DNA of 64,000 nucleotides from Maribacter antarcticus DSM 21422 (GTDB taxonomy: Bacteria > Bacteroidota > Bacteroidia > Flavobacteriales > Flavobacteriaceae), in the NCBI RefSeq assembly GCF_000621125.1, contig NZ_KK211214.1, forward strand, positions 1,035,026 through 1,099,025, in the 5' to 3' direction. The position numbers were made by a program, and so were the translations under genes. The notes beneath the pieces were generated by a model. It ran no database searches and was not told where the DNA came from. It was given only the letters and a program-made list of their open reading frames with translations. Shown in pieces: positions 19,018 through 26,718 of this stretch. Numbering within the stretch: position 1 is the first letter of the stretch; every line of letters begins with the position of its first letter.

Positions 19018-19836
19018 ATGAGATTTATAAAAAAAATAGTTTTAGTAGTAATTGTTTTGCTCTTGGTAGGATTTGTTTTTTTAAAAATAATCATTCCAGA
19101 TGAGTTTAAAAGTCAAGAGAACCCAGCATCAAATTCTCCGTTAGATATGTTCGATAAATCTGCAGTTATTTTTTATGCCATTACTATCTATGGTACTAAT
19201 GGTGTACCTGCCGAAAAACTAAAACATGCCGCAGAAGTTACAGCGCAATGGCTCGATAATAATCAAGATGGGCAAATCGATGATAAAAATCTACAAAAAG
19301 CCTTAATTAAAAATAAAGCAGTGGTCATTATGTCTCAAGATGGATTTTCGATGTTACCGATGCTACAGATTATGTCAAAATTTTCGGGACATGCACTTCA
19401 AGATTTATCGGCAGAAGAAACCAACAATCCAAGTAGGAGGGATGCTTCACAAGAAGAAATTCATCATATTATCATGAATGCGGGATTTCAGAAAATGTTG
19501 CCCAAAACGTTTAGCGACCAAGAAAGTGATGGCAGCAAACTCTATAAGATTTGGAAGTATGCGAATGACAATGGTTTTTATGCCTACGATGACCCAACCT
19601 GTGATGATGCTTGTAAAACTACCGAATTCGTTTATTTGGCAACTGCCGCTTATTTAGATTCTCAAGCTGATTTATTTTCAGATGAAATGCGTGTAAAAAC
19701 AAGAATGGAGCTAAAAGAAAAATTACCAGGAATACTAGAACTATTTGAATCCAACGCCTATATATATCCCATCCATATATGGCCTGATGGAAATTATAAA
19801 CATGCAAAAAATATCAAGTATTTCGGACTAAAATAA
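19018..19836 (+). CDS. membrane-anchored E-x3-H family protein with an EF-hand-like loop
   Basis: A 272-residue protein with an N-terminal hydrophobic anchor (residues about 5-27, no Cys or clear cleavage site), so probably held outside the inner membrane. An EF-hand-like loop, D-N-N-Q-D-G-Q-I-D-D, starts at residue 80. The family block R-R-D-A-S-Q-E-E-I-H-H follows with E146, E147 and H150. It is related to the proteins at 2376, 19862 and 21144. The combination of calcium-type loop and E-x3-H helix is shared by an uncharacterised group of exported proteins I have seen in marine organisms; function unknown. It heads a run of three related genes (25 and 73 bp gaps). Confidence 0.65.
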   Translation: MRFIKKIVLVVIVLLLVGFVFLKIIIPDEFKSQENPASNSPLDMFDKSAVIFYAITIYGTNGVPAEKLKHAAEVTAQWLDNNQDGQIDDKNLQKALIKNKAVVIMSQDGFSMLPMLQIMSKFSGHALQDLSAEETNNPSRRDASQEEIHHIIMNAGFQKMLPKTFSDQESDGSKLYKIWKYANDNGFYAYDDPTCDDACKTTEFVYLATAAYLDSQADLFSDEMRVKTRMELKEKLPGILELFESNAYIYPIHIWPDGNYKHAKNIKYFGLK

Positions 19837-19861
19837 TTTAATAACCTTTAAATTAAGAGGG

Positions 19862-21070
19862 ATGAAAAATAGCATAAGCAATAAAATACTCGTTTTAGCA
19901 TTACTTTTAGTTACAAGTTGTGGCTTAAAAAAAGTGAAAGTATCTAAAGTAACAACTAACACTACGTCAGGAATAGAAAATATTTTTAATCAAGAATTGG
20001 GTATAGAAACAGTACCGGAAATTTTAGGGAAGGAGTATACCAAAAACTTTGAAAGATATACCAAGGTGCTTGCACCAAATGGCAAACCCATTCATATCGT
20101 TATTCAAGATGATATTACCGATGGGCAAGCTGTGCGCTGTCGAGGTATTTTAGAGCATTTTTTAAAAGATTACCCAGGCTCTAAATATGGCAATGATAAA
20201 AGTGCTATTGCCAATAAAATGGCAGAAAATAATGCTGTATTAGCTTTAATGAATGGGCAGGATGATGGTAAAACTGAGGTTAGGGTAAACGCGCAATCTT
20301 TATTTAAAAATGAAATTCAGGTAGAAGGACATTCTTGGTATACCAATCAAAATTATGAACATAGAGATGCCGCTTACGAAGAGATTTTACATTTTGTACA
20401 TGATAATGGTATTGGTGTTGATGGTCCGAATACAATGCCTGGAGCTGCTCCTGAACTTCAAAAAGAAATACGGGCCGCACAAGTAAACGGTCTAGCCAAT
20501 AAATTATGGGCAGATAACGAAAGAGCAAAAGATTGGATCGAAGAACTTGCTGAAGAAAATAGCTTATCTCAAGAATACTTGGCAGCTGTAATTGATGTTT
20601 ACTATGGTTTATGGGGAGCTTTTGACGAAAATGCAGGAATGGGTGGTTTGTATGTTGCTAAAGTTAGGGATGCTATAAAAACCAAAGATGCAATGGCTTA
20701 TGAATTGATGAACAATAAATTTTTTCATCCGTATATAACCTATAATGCAAGAATTGATAGTGAATTTAAGGGTGTTTTCTCCTTAAAATTTGATGAATCT
20801 ATACCCTATACACATCACGCCAGATATTTAAAAGATATTACTTTATTAGGAAATAATGATACGAATGTTCTAGTAAACCAACTGGATAATGATATTACCG
20901 GTAACGAAGGAATCAATACCGTTTTTTTTCCTGGTAATTCCTACGAATATGAAATTCTAACAAAAGCTGGGATGACTACCGTAAAAGATAATACCCAGAC
21001 TCGAAACGGACAAAATACATTGCGAAATATCGAGAAACTACAATTTGCAGATAAATCTGTTGATTTATAA
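19862..21070 (+). CDS. lipoprotein of the E-x3-H family with an RTX-type C-terminal domain
   Basis: A 402-residue protein with a lipobox (L-L-L-V-T-S-C-G, Cys about 21). The family core includes Q-D-D-I-T-D-G-Q near residue 80 and H-R-D-A-A-Y-E-E-I-L-H with E173, E174 and H177. The last 100 residues are different: N-T-V-F-F-P-G-N-S-Y-E-Y-E-I followed by D-N-T-Q-T-R-N-G-Q-N-T-L-R-N-I-E-K-L-Q-F-A-D, the pattern seen after RTX/hemolysin-type calcium-binding repeats. The glycine-rich nonapeptides themselves are absent. It is a paralog of its neighbours with an added tail; role unknown. Confidence 0.65.
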   Translation: MKNSISNKILVLALLLVTSCGLKKVKVSKVTTNTTSGIENIFNQELGIETVPEILGKEYTKNFERYTKVLAPNGKPIHIVIQDDITDGQAVRCRGILEHFLKDYPGSKYGNDKSAIANKMAENNAVLALMNGQDDGKTEVRVNAQSLFKNEIQVEGHSWYTNQNYEHRDAAYEEILHFVHDNGIGVDGPNTMPGAAPELQKEIRAAQVNGLANKLWADNERAKDWIEELAEENSLSQEYLAAVIDVYYGLWGAFDENAGMGGLYVAKVRDAIKTKDAMAYELMNNKFFHPYITYNARIDSEFKGVFSLKFDESIPYTHHARYLKDITLLGNNDTNVLVNQLDNDITGNEGINTVFFPGNSYEYEILTKAGMTTVKDNTQTRNGQNTLRNIEKLQFADKSVDL

Positions 21071-21143
21071 TAGTTAATGAGCTTTGTTAGTTTTTTTGCT
21101 AATCCAAAAAGTTTAAACGAGTTTAATTAGAAAAACTAAAAAC

Positions 21144-22082
21144 ATGAAATTTTCAAAACAAATTAGAAATATAAGCTATGTTTCCCTTGTAGTGCTCTTT
21201 ACTACATTTGGTTGTAAAAATGCAAAGACAGATACTTCAAAAGAAGAAGTTGAAATAGAAGAAATTAGTGAAGAAGAAGATAAAATAGGAGGTTTTTTGC
21301 CTAAAACATCATTTACCGATGAAACAGTAGATCTTGAAGATTCTACAGTTGTCATAACGGATTTTGATGTAAAAGGCTTCCCGAAAAAAATGGAAACCTA
21401 CGGAACGTTATTTGTAATGATGGACGGCGTTCCTGATGAATTTGTAAAAGAAGTAGCACTTACATTCCATCAAATGTTCCCACAAGATTCATTATTAGAC
21501 CTAAAACAACAACAACAAGTATTAAGTACTATGCTTCAATACAAAAGTTTGATACCTGTATTAAAAGGAAGATATGAATCTCTTGGAGACGATTTTGAGC
21601 AAAGCATGGAGACTTTATCAAATGACTATAGTATATGCGATATTATTATGTACAAAGATGGTACAGGTAGGCAAACCATGGAAGTTGTTGAACACCTGCT
21701 ACATTATGTAACAAGTATAGGTTTACATTTAAATTTGCCAAAAGAATGGAGTTTTACCGATGCCGACTCTGAAGTAACAAAAGTTATGAATAAAGCTGTT
21801 GAGTTAGGCTTATATGATATTAGTGGCTATGGAGATATGAGGGATGAAAAAGAAGTGTATCAACGTATAATTGTTCAAGAATTCTCGTATTGGTTAATCA
21901 GTACGTATTGGGATTTGCAAGAGCCGTACGGTAATTTGGAAGAGGAAGAGTGGAATATTGATAATAAAAAAAAATTATTAGAAAAGTTGCCTGATGGATA
22001 TAATTTGGTAGAAACTACGGTAAATAAATTTATGAAATCGCCATCAATGGAATCGCTTGAGAAATTTAGAAAATATAATTAA
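21144..22082 (+). CDS. diverged E-x3-H family lipoprotein
   Basis: A 312-residue protein with a lipobox (F-T-T-F-G-C, Cys about 24) followed by an acidic linker rich in Glu. The middle holds V-V-E-H-L-L-H-Y-V-T with E183 and H187, aligning with the E-E-I-x-H helix of the three paralogs; the second Glu is replaced by His184. A downstream segment (K-V-M-N-K-A-V-E-L-G-L-Y) matches the equivalent helix in the others. It is the most diverged member and the last gene before the tRNA-Lys island. Confidence 0.55.
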   Translation: MKFSKQIRNISYVSLVVLFTTFGCKNAKTDTSKEEVEIEEISEEEDKIGGFLPKTSFTDETVDLEDSTVVITDFDVKGFPKKMETYGTLFVMMDGVPDEFVKEVALTFHQMFPQDSLLDLKQQQQVLSTMLQYKSLIPVLKGRYESLGDDFEQSMETLSNDYSICDIIMYKDGTGRQTMEVVEHLLHYVTSIGLHLNLPKEWSFTDADSEVTKVMNKAVELGLYDISGYGDMRDEKEVYQRIIVQEFSYWLISTYWDLQEPYGNLEEEEWNIDNKKKLLEKLPDGYNLVETTVNKFMKSPSMESLEKFRKYN

Positions 22083-22217
22083 TAAAGCTTCGGTGAATTG
22101 GTAAATTCACAGATATTTATTTTATTTCCTTTTCAGGATTTGTAACAGCTTTAAATCATCAAGAAAAACTTTAACCTTCGGAGAAGAACATATCATTTCA
22201 TATGATTACCTAAAAAT

Positions 22218-22249
22218 AAAAAAATCTTGCTAATCATAAGATTAGCAAG
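22218..22249 (-). terminator. intrinsic terminator, probably the original one of tRNA-Lys
   Basis: A 10-bp perfect stem (22226-22235 with 22240-22249, four-base loop) is followed on the minus strand by a T-run. It lies just beyond the leftmost copy of the tRNA 3' end, where the tRNA's own terminator would have been before the island inserted. Confidence 0.7.
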
Positions 22250-22275
22250 GTTTTGGTCTCGGATGGTCTCCGATT

Positions 22276-22292
22276 AAGTGACCTGGCCGGGG
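22276..22292. repeat. attL-like copy of the tRNA-Lys 3' end (17 nt)
   Basis: Seventeen bases are identical to 43954-43970, the last bases of the tRNA-Lys gene plus its flank. Sequence to the right diverges. This marks the outer left boundary of the composite island. Confidence 0.75.
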
Positions 22293-22396
22293 TTTTATAT
22301 TTGCACTTAGTGACCACCTAAGGCAATCATAGTCCTGATTTAGTGCTAACTATTTATATATTATCCTTGTGTTAGGTATAGTTCGCTATCTTATTG

Positions 22397-22416
22397 GTTG
22401 AGAAGATGTTGTGAAG
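22397..22416 (+). repeat. paired 9-bp repeats, possible recombinase arm sites (left)
   Basis: gttgagaag and gttgtgaag lie with starts 11 bp apart. The same two words with the same spacing recur at 25264-25283 beside the second att copy. Confidence 0.5.
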
Positions 22417-22437
22417 AAATTGGATAGCTGCGATAAG

Positions 22438-23340
22438 TTATAACCACAAAAGATTTTCCTCCCAGTTCTCCGGGAATCCCATTTCTTGTTTATCCACAAA
22501 ATCATTCTCTTTAAATAAGATTTTTAATTTCTCCTTTTGACTATGACCAGGAGATACTTTATTAAGAACATATAGTAAACATGAAATCAGATAATACATA
22601 GAACGTGGGTCCGCTGGTGGACTTACAAAGTTTGAATTTGGTTTCCCTAGTATTTTTGGTGGTAAGTGAAGTTTTCTGTTCCATAAGCGACTATGGTGAG
22701 CAATAATATTTCGCGTTGTATTGAATGCTAACAACCAACTTTTTAAAAAATTGCTATTAGGTAAATCAAATTCGGAAGCAATCCTGTTCTTACAAACTAT
22801 ATCATTTCTAAGATTACTATATATTTTAGACAAACAGCCAAAAGATACAACCTCTAATGTTTTGTAAGCTGGCGGTCTATTTGTTGATCCATATTTTTCA
22901 TAATGTTTTTCCACAAAAACTTCTTTTGTTCTTAAAAGTTCTTTATCAATTTCTCTTACTGATTCATTGAAAAAATCTTTGGAGTGAAAACTTTTTAAGT
23001 CTTCGAACCACCATTGTCCGAGTTCTATCGATGGATAATAGACGAGTTTGGTTCTCAATGCTATTTCAACACGCTCTATTATATCAAATAATAAAAGTTT
23101 TAATTTTCTATCAAACGTATATAGGTTTATTACATCTGTAAAATTTGTACCCTCTTTAAATTTATGGTTTTGTTTGTCCGTTTGAAATTCCCACCAATAT
23201 CCTTGAAGCCTAAAATAGCTAATGTTTTTAAGATATTGTTTTGCGATGTCATCGTCGTTGATTATTAAACCACGGTTTCTTAAACGTGCAATTTGTTCAT
23301 CTAGATTTATTATTTTTTTTGGGTACTCTGTCTTTTTCAA
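22438..23340 (-). CDS. abiF: AbiF-type (Abi_2 family) abortive-infection protein
   Basis: A 300-residue protein of the Abi_2 (AbiD/AbiF) family. The opening I-N-L-D-E-Q-I-A-R-L-R-N-R-G-L-I-I and I-S-Y-F-R-L-Q-G-Y-W-W-E-F is characteristic. A HEPN-type R-x4-H motif, R-N-I-I-A-H, lies in the C-terminal half, pointing to a ribonuclease that shuts down infected cells. The start is a TTG at 23340: there is no nearby ATG, and this start gives the expected N-terminus. A small structured RNA ends about 10 bases upstream of the start. It is likely a phage-defence gene of the 3-kb island unit. Confidence 0.87.
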   Translation of the reverse strand: MKKTEYPKKIINLDEQIARLRNRGLIINDDDIAKQYLKNISYFRLQGYWWEFQTDKQNHKFKEGTNFTDVINLYTFDRKLKLLLFDIIERVEIALRTKLVYYPSIELGQWWFEDLKSFHSKDFFNESVREIDKELLRTKEVFVEKHYEKYGSTNRPPAYKTLEVVSFGCLSKIYSNLRNDIVCKNRIASEFDLPNSNFLKSWLLAFNTTRNIIAHHSRLWNRKLHLPPKILGKPNSNFVSPPADPRSMYYLISCLLYVLNKVSPGHSQKEKLKILFKENDFVDKQEMGFPENWEENLLWL

Positions 23341-23349
23341 TTTAATATA

Positions 23350-23397
23350 AAAAAAAGACCCGCCTGGGTGCGCTGAGAGGAAGCGTGGCGAGTTCTG
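23350..23397 (-). ncRNA. candidate abiF-associated small RNA
   Basis: Read on the minus strand, a 7-bp outer stem (93-87 pairing with 64-58 of 23300+) encloses a 4-bp inner hairpin (2385-82 with 74-71) and ends in a run of T at 23351-23356. A TAnnTTTG element sits 7 bases upstream of the presumed 5' end, giving a transcript of about 48 nt that stops just before the abiF start. The abiF RNA motif is a known RNA class found beside Abi_2 genes; I have not been able to align it to that model. Confidence 0.65.
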
Positions 23398-23403
23398 TTA
23401 CAT

Positions 23404-23411
23404 CAAAGATA
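23404..23411 (-). promoter_or_regulatory. -7 element of the abiF RNA promoter
   Basis: The minus strand reads TATCTTTG, a perfect match to the Bacteroidota TAnnTTTG element. No TTG sits at the usual 19-base distance upstream, so the -33 part is weak or absent. Confidence 0.5.
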
Positions 23412-23566
23412 TAGTAAAGTGGATAAGATTTTAAAAACAATTCATTCGAATTATCTATGAAAAAGTATTCTAAAATAGAGAATTATTATAGAGGGTTATT
23501 TAGCGCGAAGTAAATTTCACACTTCTTAAGTCCCTTTTAATAGATTTATTTTTTAGGTATTAAAAA

Positions 23567-24148
23567 TTAGTTATGAATAATTGTTGCAACTTTGACTCTA
23601 CCACTTGGAGTGTATCTAACTTTTTGGGCAGAATTAAAAACCATTCTAGAGCTGATGTTTTCAATTTCTTTTTTAAGCTTTCCAACTTGATTTTTAATAA
23701 CTGAAACGATGTACCATATAAACATAGGTATGCATAAGTAAGGAAATAGACCACCATGGTTCGCTACTAATGCACTAATGCCTAATTCAGTCATTTCTCT
23801 TTCTATATTTACTAATCTATTGTTTTTAGATTTTTCAGTTAAGTTAAGAACGTAATCGGAAACTTTTTTATAAGCCTTATCCTTCTTGTACTCTTTTTTA
23901 AGTAACATGTAGTTTGTAATAGTAATATCATCAATGGAATAAATCAAACTATTTATCGAGTCATCTAGAATATTAAATAATATTTTATCATTTTTATGTT
24001 CGATTCCATTTATATTTTCCGATCTAAGGTCATCTCGCAACTTATAAAATTTATACTTAAGACCTTGCTTTATGGTTTCGGAAATTACTTGTTCATAATA
24101 CAAATGCCATAATCCAAGAACAACGAATATTACAAATACATATGTCAT
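23567..24148 (-). CDS. membrane protein of unknown function, second gene of a two-gene module
   Basis: A 193-residue protein with an N-terminal hydrophobic segment (about residues 2-19), a charged helical middle with many Lys/Glu, and a second hydrophobic segment (G-L-F-P-Y-L-C-I-P-M-F-I-W-Y-I-V) near 130-150, followed by a basic tail. It overlaps the upstream gene by 4 nt (ATGA), so the two are translationally coupled. I do not recognise the family. Its place in a defence-type island beside AbiF makes a membrane effector or sensor conceivable, but nothing in the sequence proves it. Confidence 0.6.
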   Translation of the reverse strand: MTYVFVIFVVLGLWHLYYEQVISETIKQGLKYKFYKLRDDLRSENINGIEHKNDKILFNILDDSINSLIYSIDDITITNYMLLKKEYKKDKAYKKVSDYVLNLTEKSKNNRLVNIEREMTELGISALVANHGGLFPYLCIPMFIWYIVSVIKNQVGKLKKEIENISSRMVFNSAQKVRYTPSGRVKVATIIHN

Positions 24149-24522
24149 ACGTCTTTTTTACTTGATGATAGTTCTCTACTAGATAGATGGTTTTGCAATT
24201 CCGTCTTTTTCTCGGATATCCTATCTATCTCAAATTGGTGTATCTTTTTTAAGTATTTAACCCTAAATGTTGAAATTAAGACTATTGCAACGAACAACGC
24301 CCATCCTAATATACTAAAATTCTCCAATAGTTGTATTACATTTTCGATGAACGGTAGTATTTCACCACCCGGTATTTTCATTACTGAGATTACAATAATT
24401 AATCCAAAAACCATGTAAAAAAGTTGACCTTTATCAAAAGCTTTTGATAATAATTTTAAAATTACAAAATTAAAATTTGGAGTGTAGGGGTTGTGCTCTT
24501 CTTTTTTCTTACCTCTAGACAT
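24145..24522 (-). CDS. small two-TM membrane protein, first gene of a two-gene module
   Basis: A 125-residue protein with two hydrophobic segments (about 35-50 with V-F-G-L-I-I-V-I-S-V and 68-87 with L-G-W-A-L-F-V-A-I-V-L-I), flanked by a basic N-terminus and a helical charged C-terminus (K-K-I-H-Q-F-E-I-D-R-I). It overlaps the next gene by 4 nt. Family not recognised. Confidence 0.6.
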   Translation of the reverse strand: MSRGKKKEEHNPYTPNFNFVILKLLSKAFDKGQLFYMVFGLIIVISVMKIPGGEILPFIENVIQLLENFSILGWALFVAIVLISTFRVKYLKKIHQFEIDRISEKKTELQNHLSSRELSSSKKDV

Positions 24523-24830
24523 TCATAATTTATTTTTTGATTTATTCGAGTGCTAAAAATAAATTAATTATTTAAACTTTAAGCCTTTGTAAAAAGTTCT
24601 TTATAAATAAATAGTTTTTTTAGCCCTGCTAACTGATGATTAAAAGTCCAAGTATTAATTTTCTTTAATTCTAGTCTACAAACCCGAATACTTTAAGTGT
24701 TACCGCTATAAATGCTATTATTAAGGCTGATGTAAACAACCACCTTCAAAACTTGGTATTTAAGAACCAAAACCTAGAGTCGTCATTATATTGTCTGAAT
24801 AGCATTGTGTAAGTATAGTTTTTTTAAAAC

Positions 24831-25040
24831 ATGGGTCCATATGATTATTTAACACTATCAGATGAAGAGCAATAGAAAGAACTCTGGGACAATGGTAAGC
24901 ATTTAGAGAATATGGTTCTTATAGATACTAAATACTCGCTTTACGCCCTCCATATGTTCTTTGTAGAGGTAGAGGTTTCAAAAAAAAGTAAAATAATAGA
25001 AAAAAAAGAATTCAAGACAGGAGAGTTATTGAATAAGTAA
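24831..25040 (+). pseudogene. small conserved-looking gene interrupted by an amber codon
   Basis: The frame reads M-G-P-Y-D-Y-L-T-L-S-D-E-E-Q, then TAG (24873-24875), then continues K-E-L-W-D-N-G-K-H-L-E-N through L-Y-A-L-H-M-F-F-V-E-V-E to a TAA at 25038. The composition is protein-like on both sides of the stop. Small proteins of this kind (about 70 residues) occur in mobile regions of Bacteroidota; function unknown to me. Confidence 0.6.
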
Positions 25041-25106
25041 TCCATTTAGAATCATACTTGCTTACAATGCATTTAAACATTCTATATTTAGTATAAAATT
25101 TATTTA

Positions 25107-25130
25107 CACTTAGTATAATTATACTAAGTG
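25107..25130. repeat. perfect 24-bp palindrome
   Basis: The 24 bases equal their own reverse complement, half-site CACTTAGTATAA. It is intergenic, about 200 bp left of the second att copy. It may be an operator for a dimeric regulator or a recombination or replication site. Confidence 0.7.
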
Positions 25131-25263
25131 CAAACTACAAATATATTCTATTCAGTCTGTTGTCATTTTAACGCAACAAAGACAAACTATAACAAGCAAT
25201 AATATCTATGATTTAAACTATCTATTTAACTAATTGATAACCAGGGTTATGTGATAATAATTT

Positions 25264-25283
25264 GTTGAGAAGCGGTTGTGAAG
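25264..25283 (+). repeat. paired 9-bp repeats, possible recombinase arm sites (right)
   Basis: gttgagaag (25264-25272) and gttgtgaag (25275-25283), with the same words and spacing as at 22397. They lie 46 bp left of the second att copy, at the right end of the 3-kb unit. Confidence 0.5.
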
Positions 25284-25305
25284 AAAGGGTCTAAAACTAA
25301 GTAAG

Positions 25306-25322
25306 CCACTGATTATCAGTGG
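25306..25322 (-). terminator. hairpin beside the second att copy, possible tRNA terminator of the 3-kb unit
   Basis: A 7-bp perfect stem (25306-25312 with 25316-25322) lies just outside the tRNA 3'-end repeat, in the same relative position as the terminators at 22226 and 43919. The T-run on the minus strand is weak. Confidence 0.45.
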
Positions 25323-25328
25323 GTTAGT

Positions 25329-25358
25329 AGTGACCTGGCCGGGGCTCGAACCCGGGAC
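25329..25358. repeat. second att copy: 30-nt repeat of the tRNA-Lys 3' end
   Basis: Thirty bases are identical to 43955-43984, covering the acceptor 3' strand and T-arm of tRNA-Lys. It is the left end of the 18.6-kb element and the right end of the 3-kb unit. Confidence 0.88.
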
Positions 25359-25496
25359 AGTAACTTCTTTATATCCAACCTTTTGCCAAATTGTCAACTT
25401 TTTAGGGATCCGAATTGTATGCCTTTTTATTTTTATAATAATACAATATACGCTGTCCTGTCCGTTATAGTATAAATAAAATGGACACATTTTTTT

Positions 25497-26687
25497 ATGA
25501 GTAGAACTGTAATAATAAATAAACTATTTAGTAATGAACCAGAATTTAAATCATTACATACATTTCTGTTAAAATGCAGTGATCAGCAGTTTGATGAAAT
25601 TATCGCCTCCACTATTGCTAAAAAAGAGTCCGCTCCATTACTACAATTAAAAATACGTAAACAAAACTTAGTTAACCTTTCAAAGTTAAAGCATCTACAG
25701 GAAAAAATACCAGAACCAACAAAACTAAAGTCAAAGTCAGCTGTTGGTCAAACATTCCAAGATAAGTCAATATATACTGCGTTAGACCTTTATAACTTAA
25801 ATATCGCGGAAGTCCCGAAATTATTAAATCCATTTTTTCAAAAAGTAGGTATTGCTGCTTTAGTAGGTACTTCTGATTCTGGAAAATCTACTTTTCTTAG
25901 ACAACTTAGTCTCGCTATAGTTTTGAAGCAAGAAACTTTTTTAGGTTTTGAATTGGAATGTAAGTATAATAGTGTCATTTATGTAAGCACAGAGGATGAT
26001 TCGCATACTGTAAGCTATTCTATTAGGAAACAAATAAACCATCTAAAGAATGAAAAGAGCAAACTGGATGTAAAACTACTTAGCAAACTTAGTTTTATGT
26101 TCGACTCAGATAATCTATTAAAGAACTTAGAGAAGAAGCTTATAAAGCAACCTGTAGATTTAGTGATCATAGATGCATTTGCTGATGTATTCACTAAGGA
26201 AATTAATGCCAATACTCAGGTAAGACAATTTCTAAATGGATATGATCAATTAGCCAAGAAATATGGTTTTTTGATTCTTTTTTTACACCATACAGGAAAA
26301 AGAACAAATTCTAAAATACCCTCAAAGGATAATATAATAGGTTCTCAGGCATTTGAGGCTAAAATGAGGTCCGTTATAGAGCTTAAGCCTCAGAACAATA
26401 ATCCCAATAGAAAGGATTTATGGGTATTAAAAGCAAATTTTCTGGAACTAAAACACAAAAACAAAAGTTACATACTTGACTTTGGAAAAGATTTACTTTT
26501 CTCTTATACAGGTAATAGGGGTACATCAACAGAAAGTAAAACTACCAATCCAAAACTGATTAATAAAGTAAGAGAACTTAGTAATAAGGGTATGTCAGTA
26601 AGGAAAATTGAAGAGGAATTGAAAGGTACCGAGTATGAAATTGGAAAATCTACTGTCAATAAAATTTTACAAGACTACAAGGGCTAA
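25497..26687 (+). CDS. RepA-like replicative helicase/ATPase (AAA_25)
   Basis: A 396-residue protein. The N-terminal 100 residues are unplaced. A RecA-fold ATPase follows with Walker A G-T-S-D-S-G-K-S-T at 124-132, Walker B-like V-D-L-V-I-I-D-A-F, and L-I-L-F-L-H-H-T-G-K as in RepA-type hexameric helicases of plasmids and phages. The C-terminus (about 345-396) is a helix-turn-helix resembling those of recombinases (G-M-S-V-R-K-I-E-E-E-L, then G-K-S-T-V-N-K-I-L). It is the first gene inside the left end of the element and the only one on the + strand there. Probably starts replication of the excised element. Confidence 0.75.
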   Translation: MSRTVIINKLFSNEPEFKSLHTFLLKCSDQQFDEIIASTIAKKESAPLLQLKIRKQNLVNLSKLKHLQEKIPEPTKLKSKSAVGQTFQDKSIYTALDLYNLNIAEVPKLLNPFFQKVGIAALVGTSDSGKSTFLRQLSLAIVLKQETFLGFELECKYNSVIYVSTEDDSHTVSYSIRKQINHLKNEKSKLDVKLLSKLSFMFDSDNLLKNLEKKLIKQPVDLVIIDAFADVFTKEINANTQVRQFLNGYDQLAKKYGFLILFLHHTGKRTNSKIPSKDNIIGSQAFEAKMRSVIELKPQNNNPNRKDLWVLKANFLELKHKNKSYILDFGKDLLFSYTGNRGTSTESKTTNPKLINKVRELSNKGMSVRKIEEELKGTEYEIGKSTVNKILQDYKG

Positions 26688-26718
26688 GACTTTTCTGTGC
26701 CAATTAAAGCATACTCTA

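Larger units (their letters stand above)
22083..22437. other. 355-bp left junction of the tRNA-Lys island
   Basis: There is no gene. The stretch holds a terminator hairpin, the leftmost tRNA 3'-end repeat and a pair of 9-bp repeats, each listed separately. The chromosomal sequence probably ends at about 22275. Confidence 0.6.
22276..25358. mobile_element. 3-kb island unit between the first and second tRNA 3'-end repeats
   Basis: It is bounded by tRNA-derived repeats at 22276 and 25329. It carries an AbiF-type gene with an upstream RNA, a two-gene membrane module, a decayed small gene and a 24-bp palindrome. Similar pairs of 9-bp repeats lie near both ends (22397-22416 and 25264-25283). No integrase is present, so it is either a non-autonomous unit or the remains of an older element that used the same site. 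Confidence 0.6.
24523..25496. other. 974-bp region without an intact gene, spanning the second att copy
   Basis: It contains an amber-interrupted small gene (24831), a 24-bp palindrome (25107), paired 9-bp repeats (25264), a hairpin (25306) and the tRNA 3'-end repeat (25329). Nothing further is recognisable between these. Confidence 0.6.

Noticed and set aside
25230..25490. Minus-strand reading frame of 86 codons across the second att copy
   Set aside because: It runs through the tRNA 3'-end repeat and a hairpin, has no family likeness, and arises from the att sequence.
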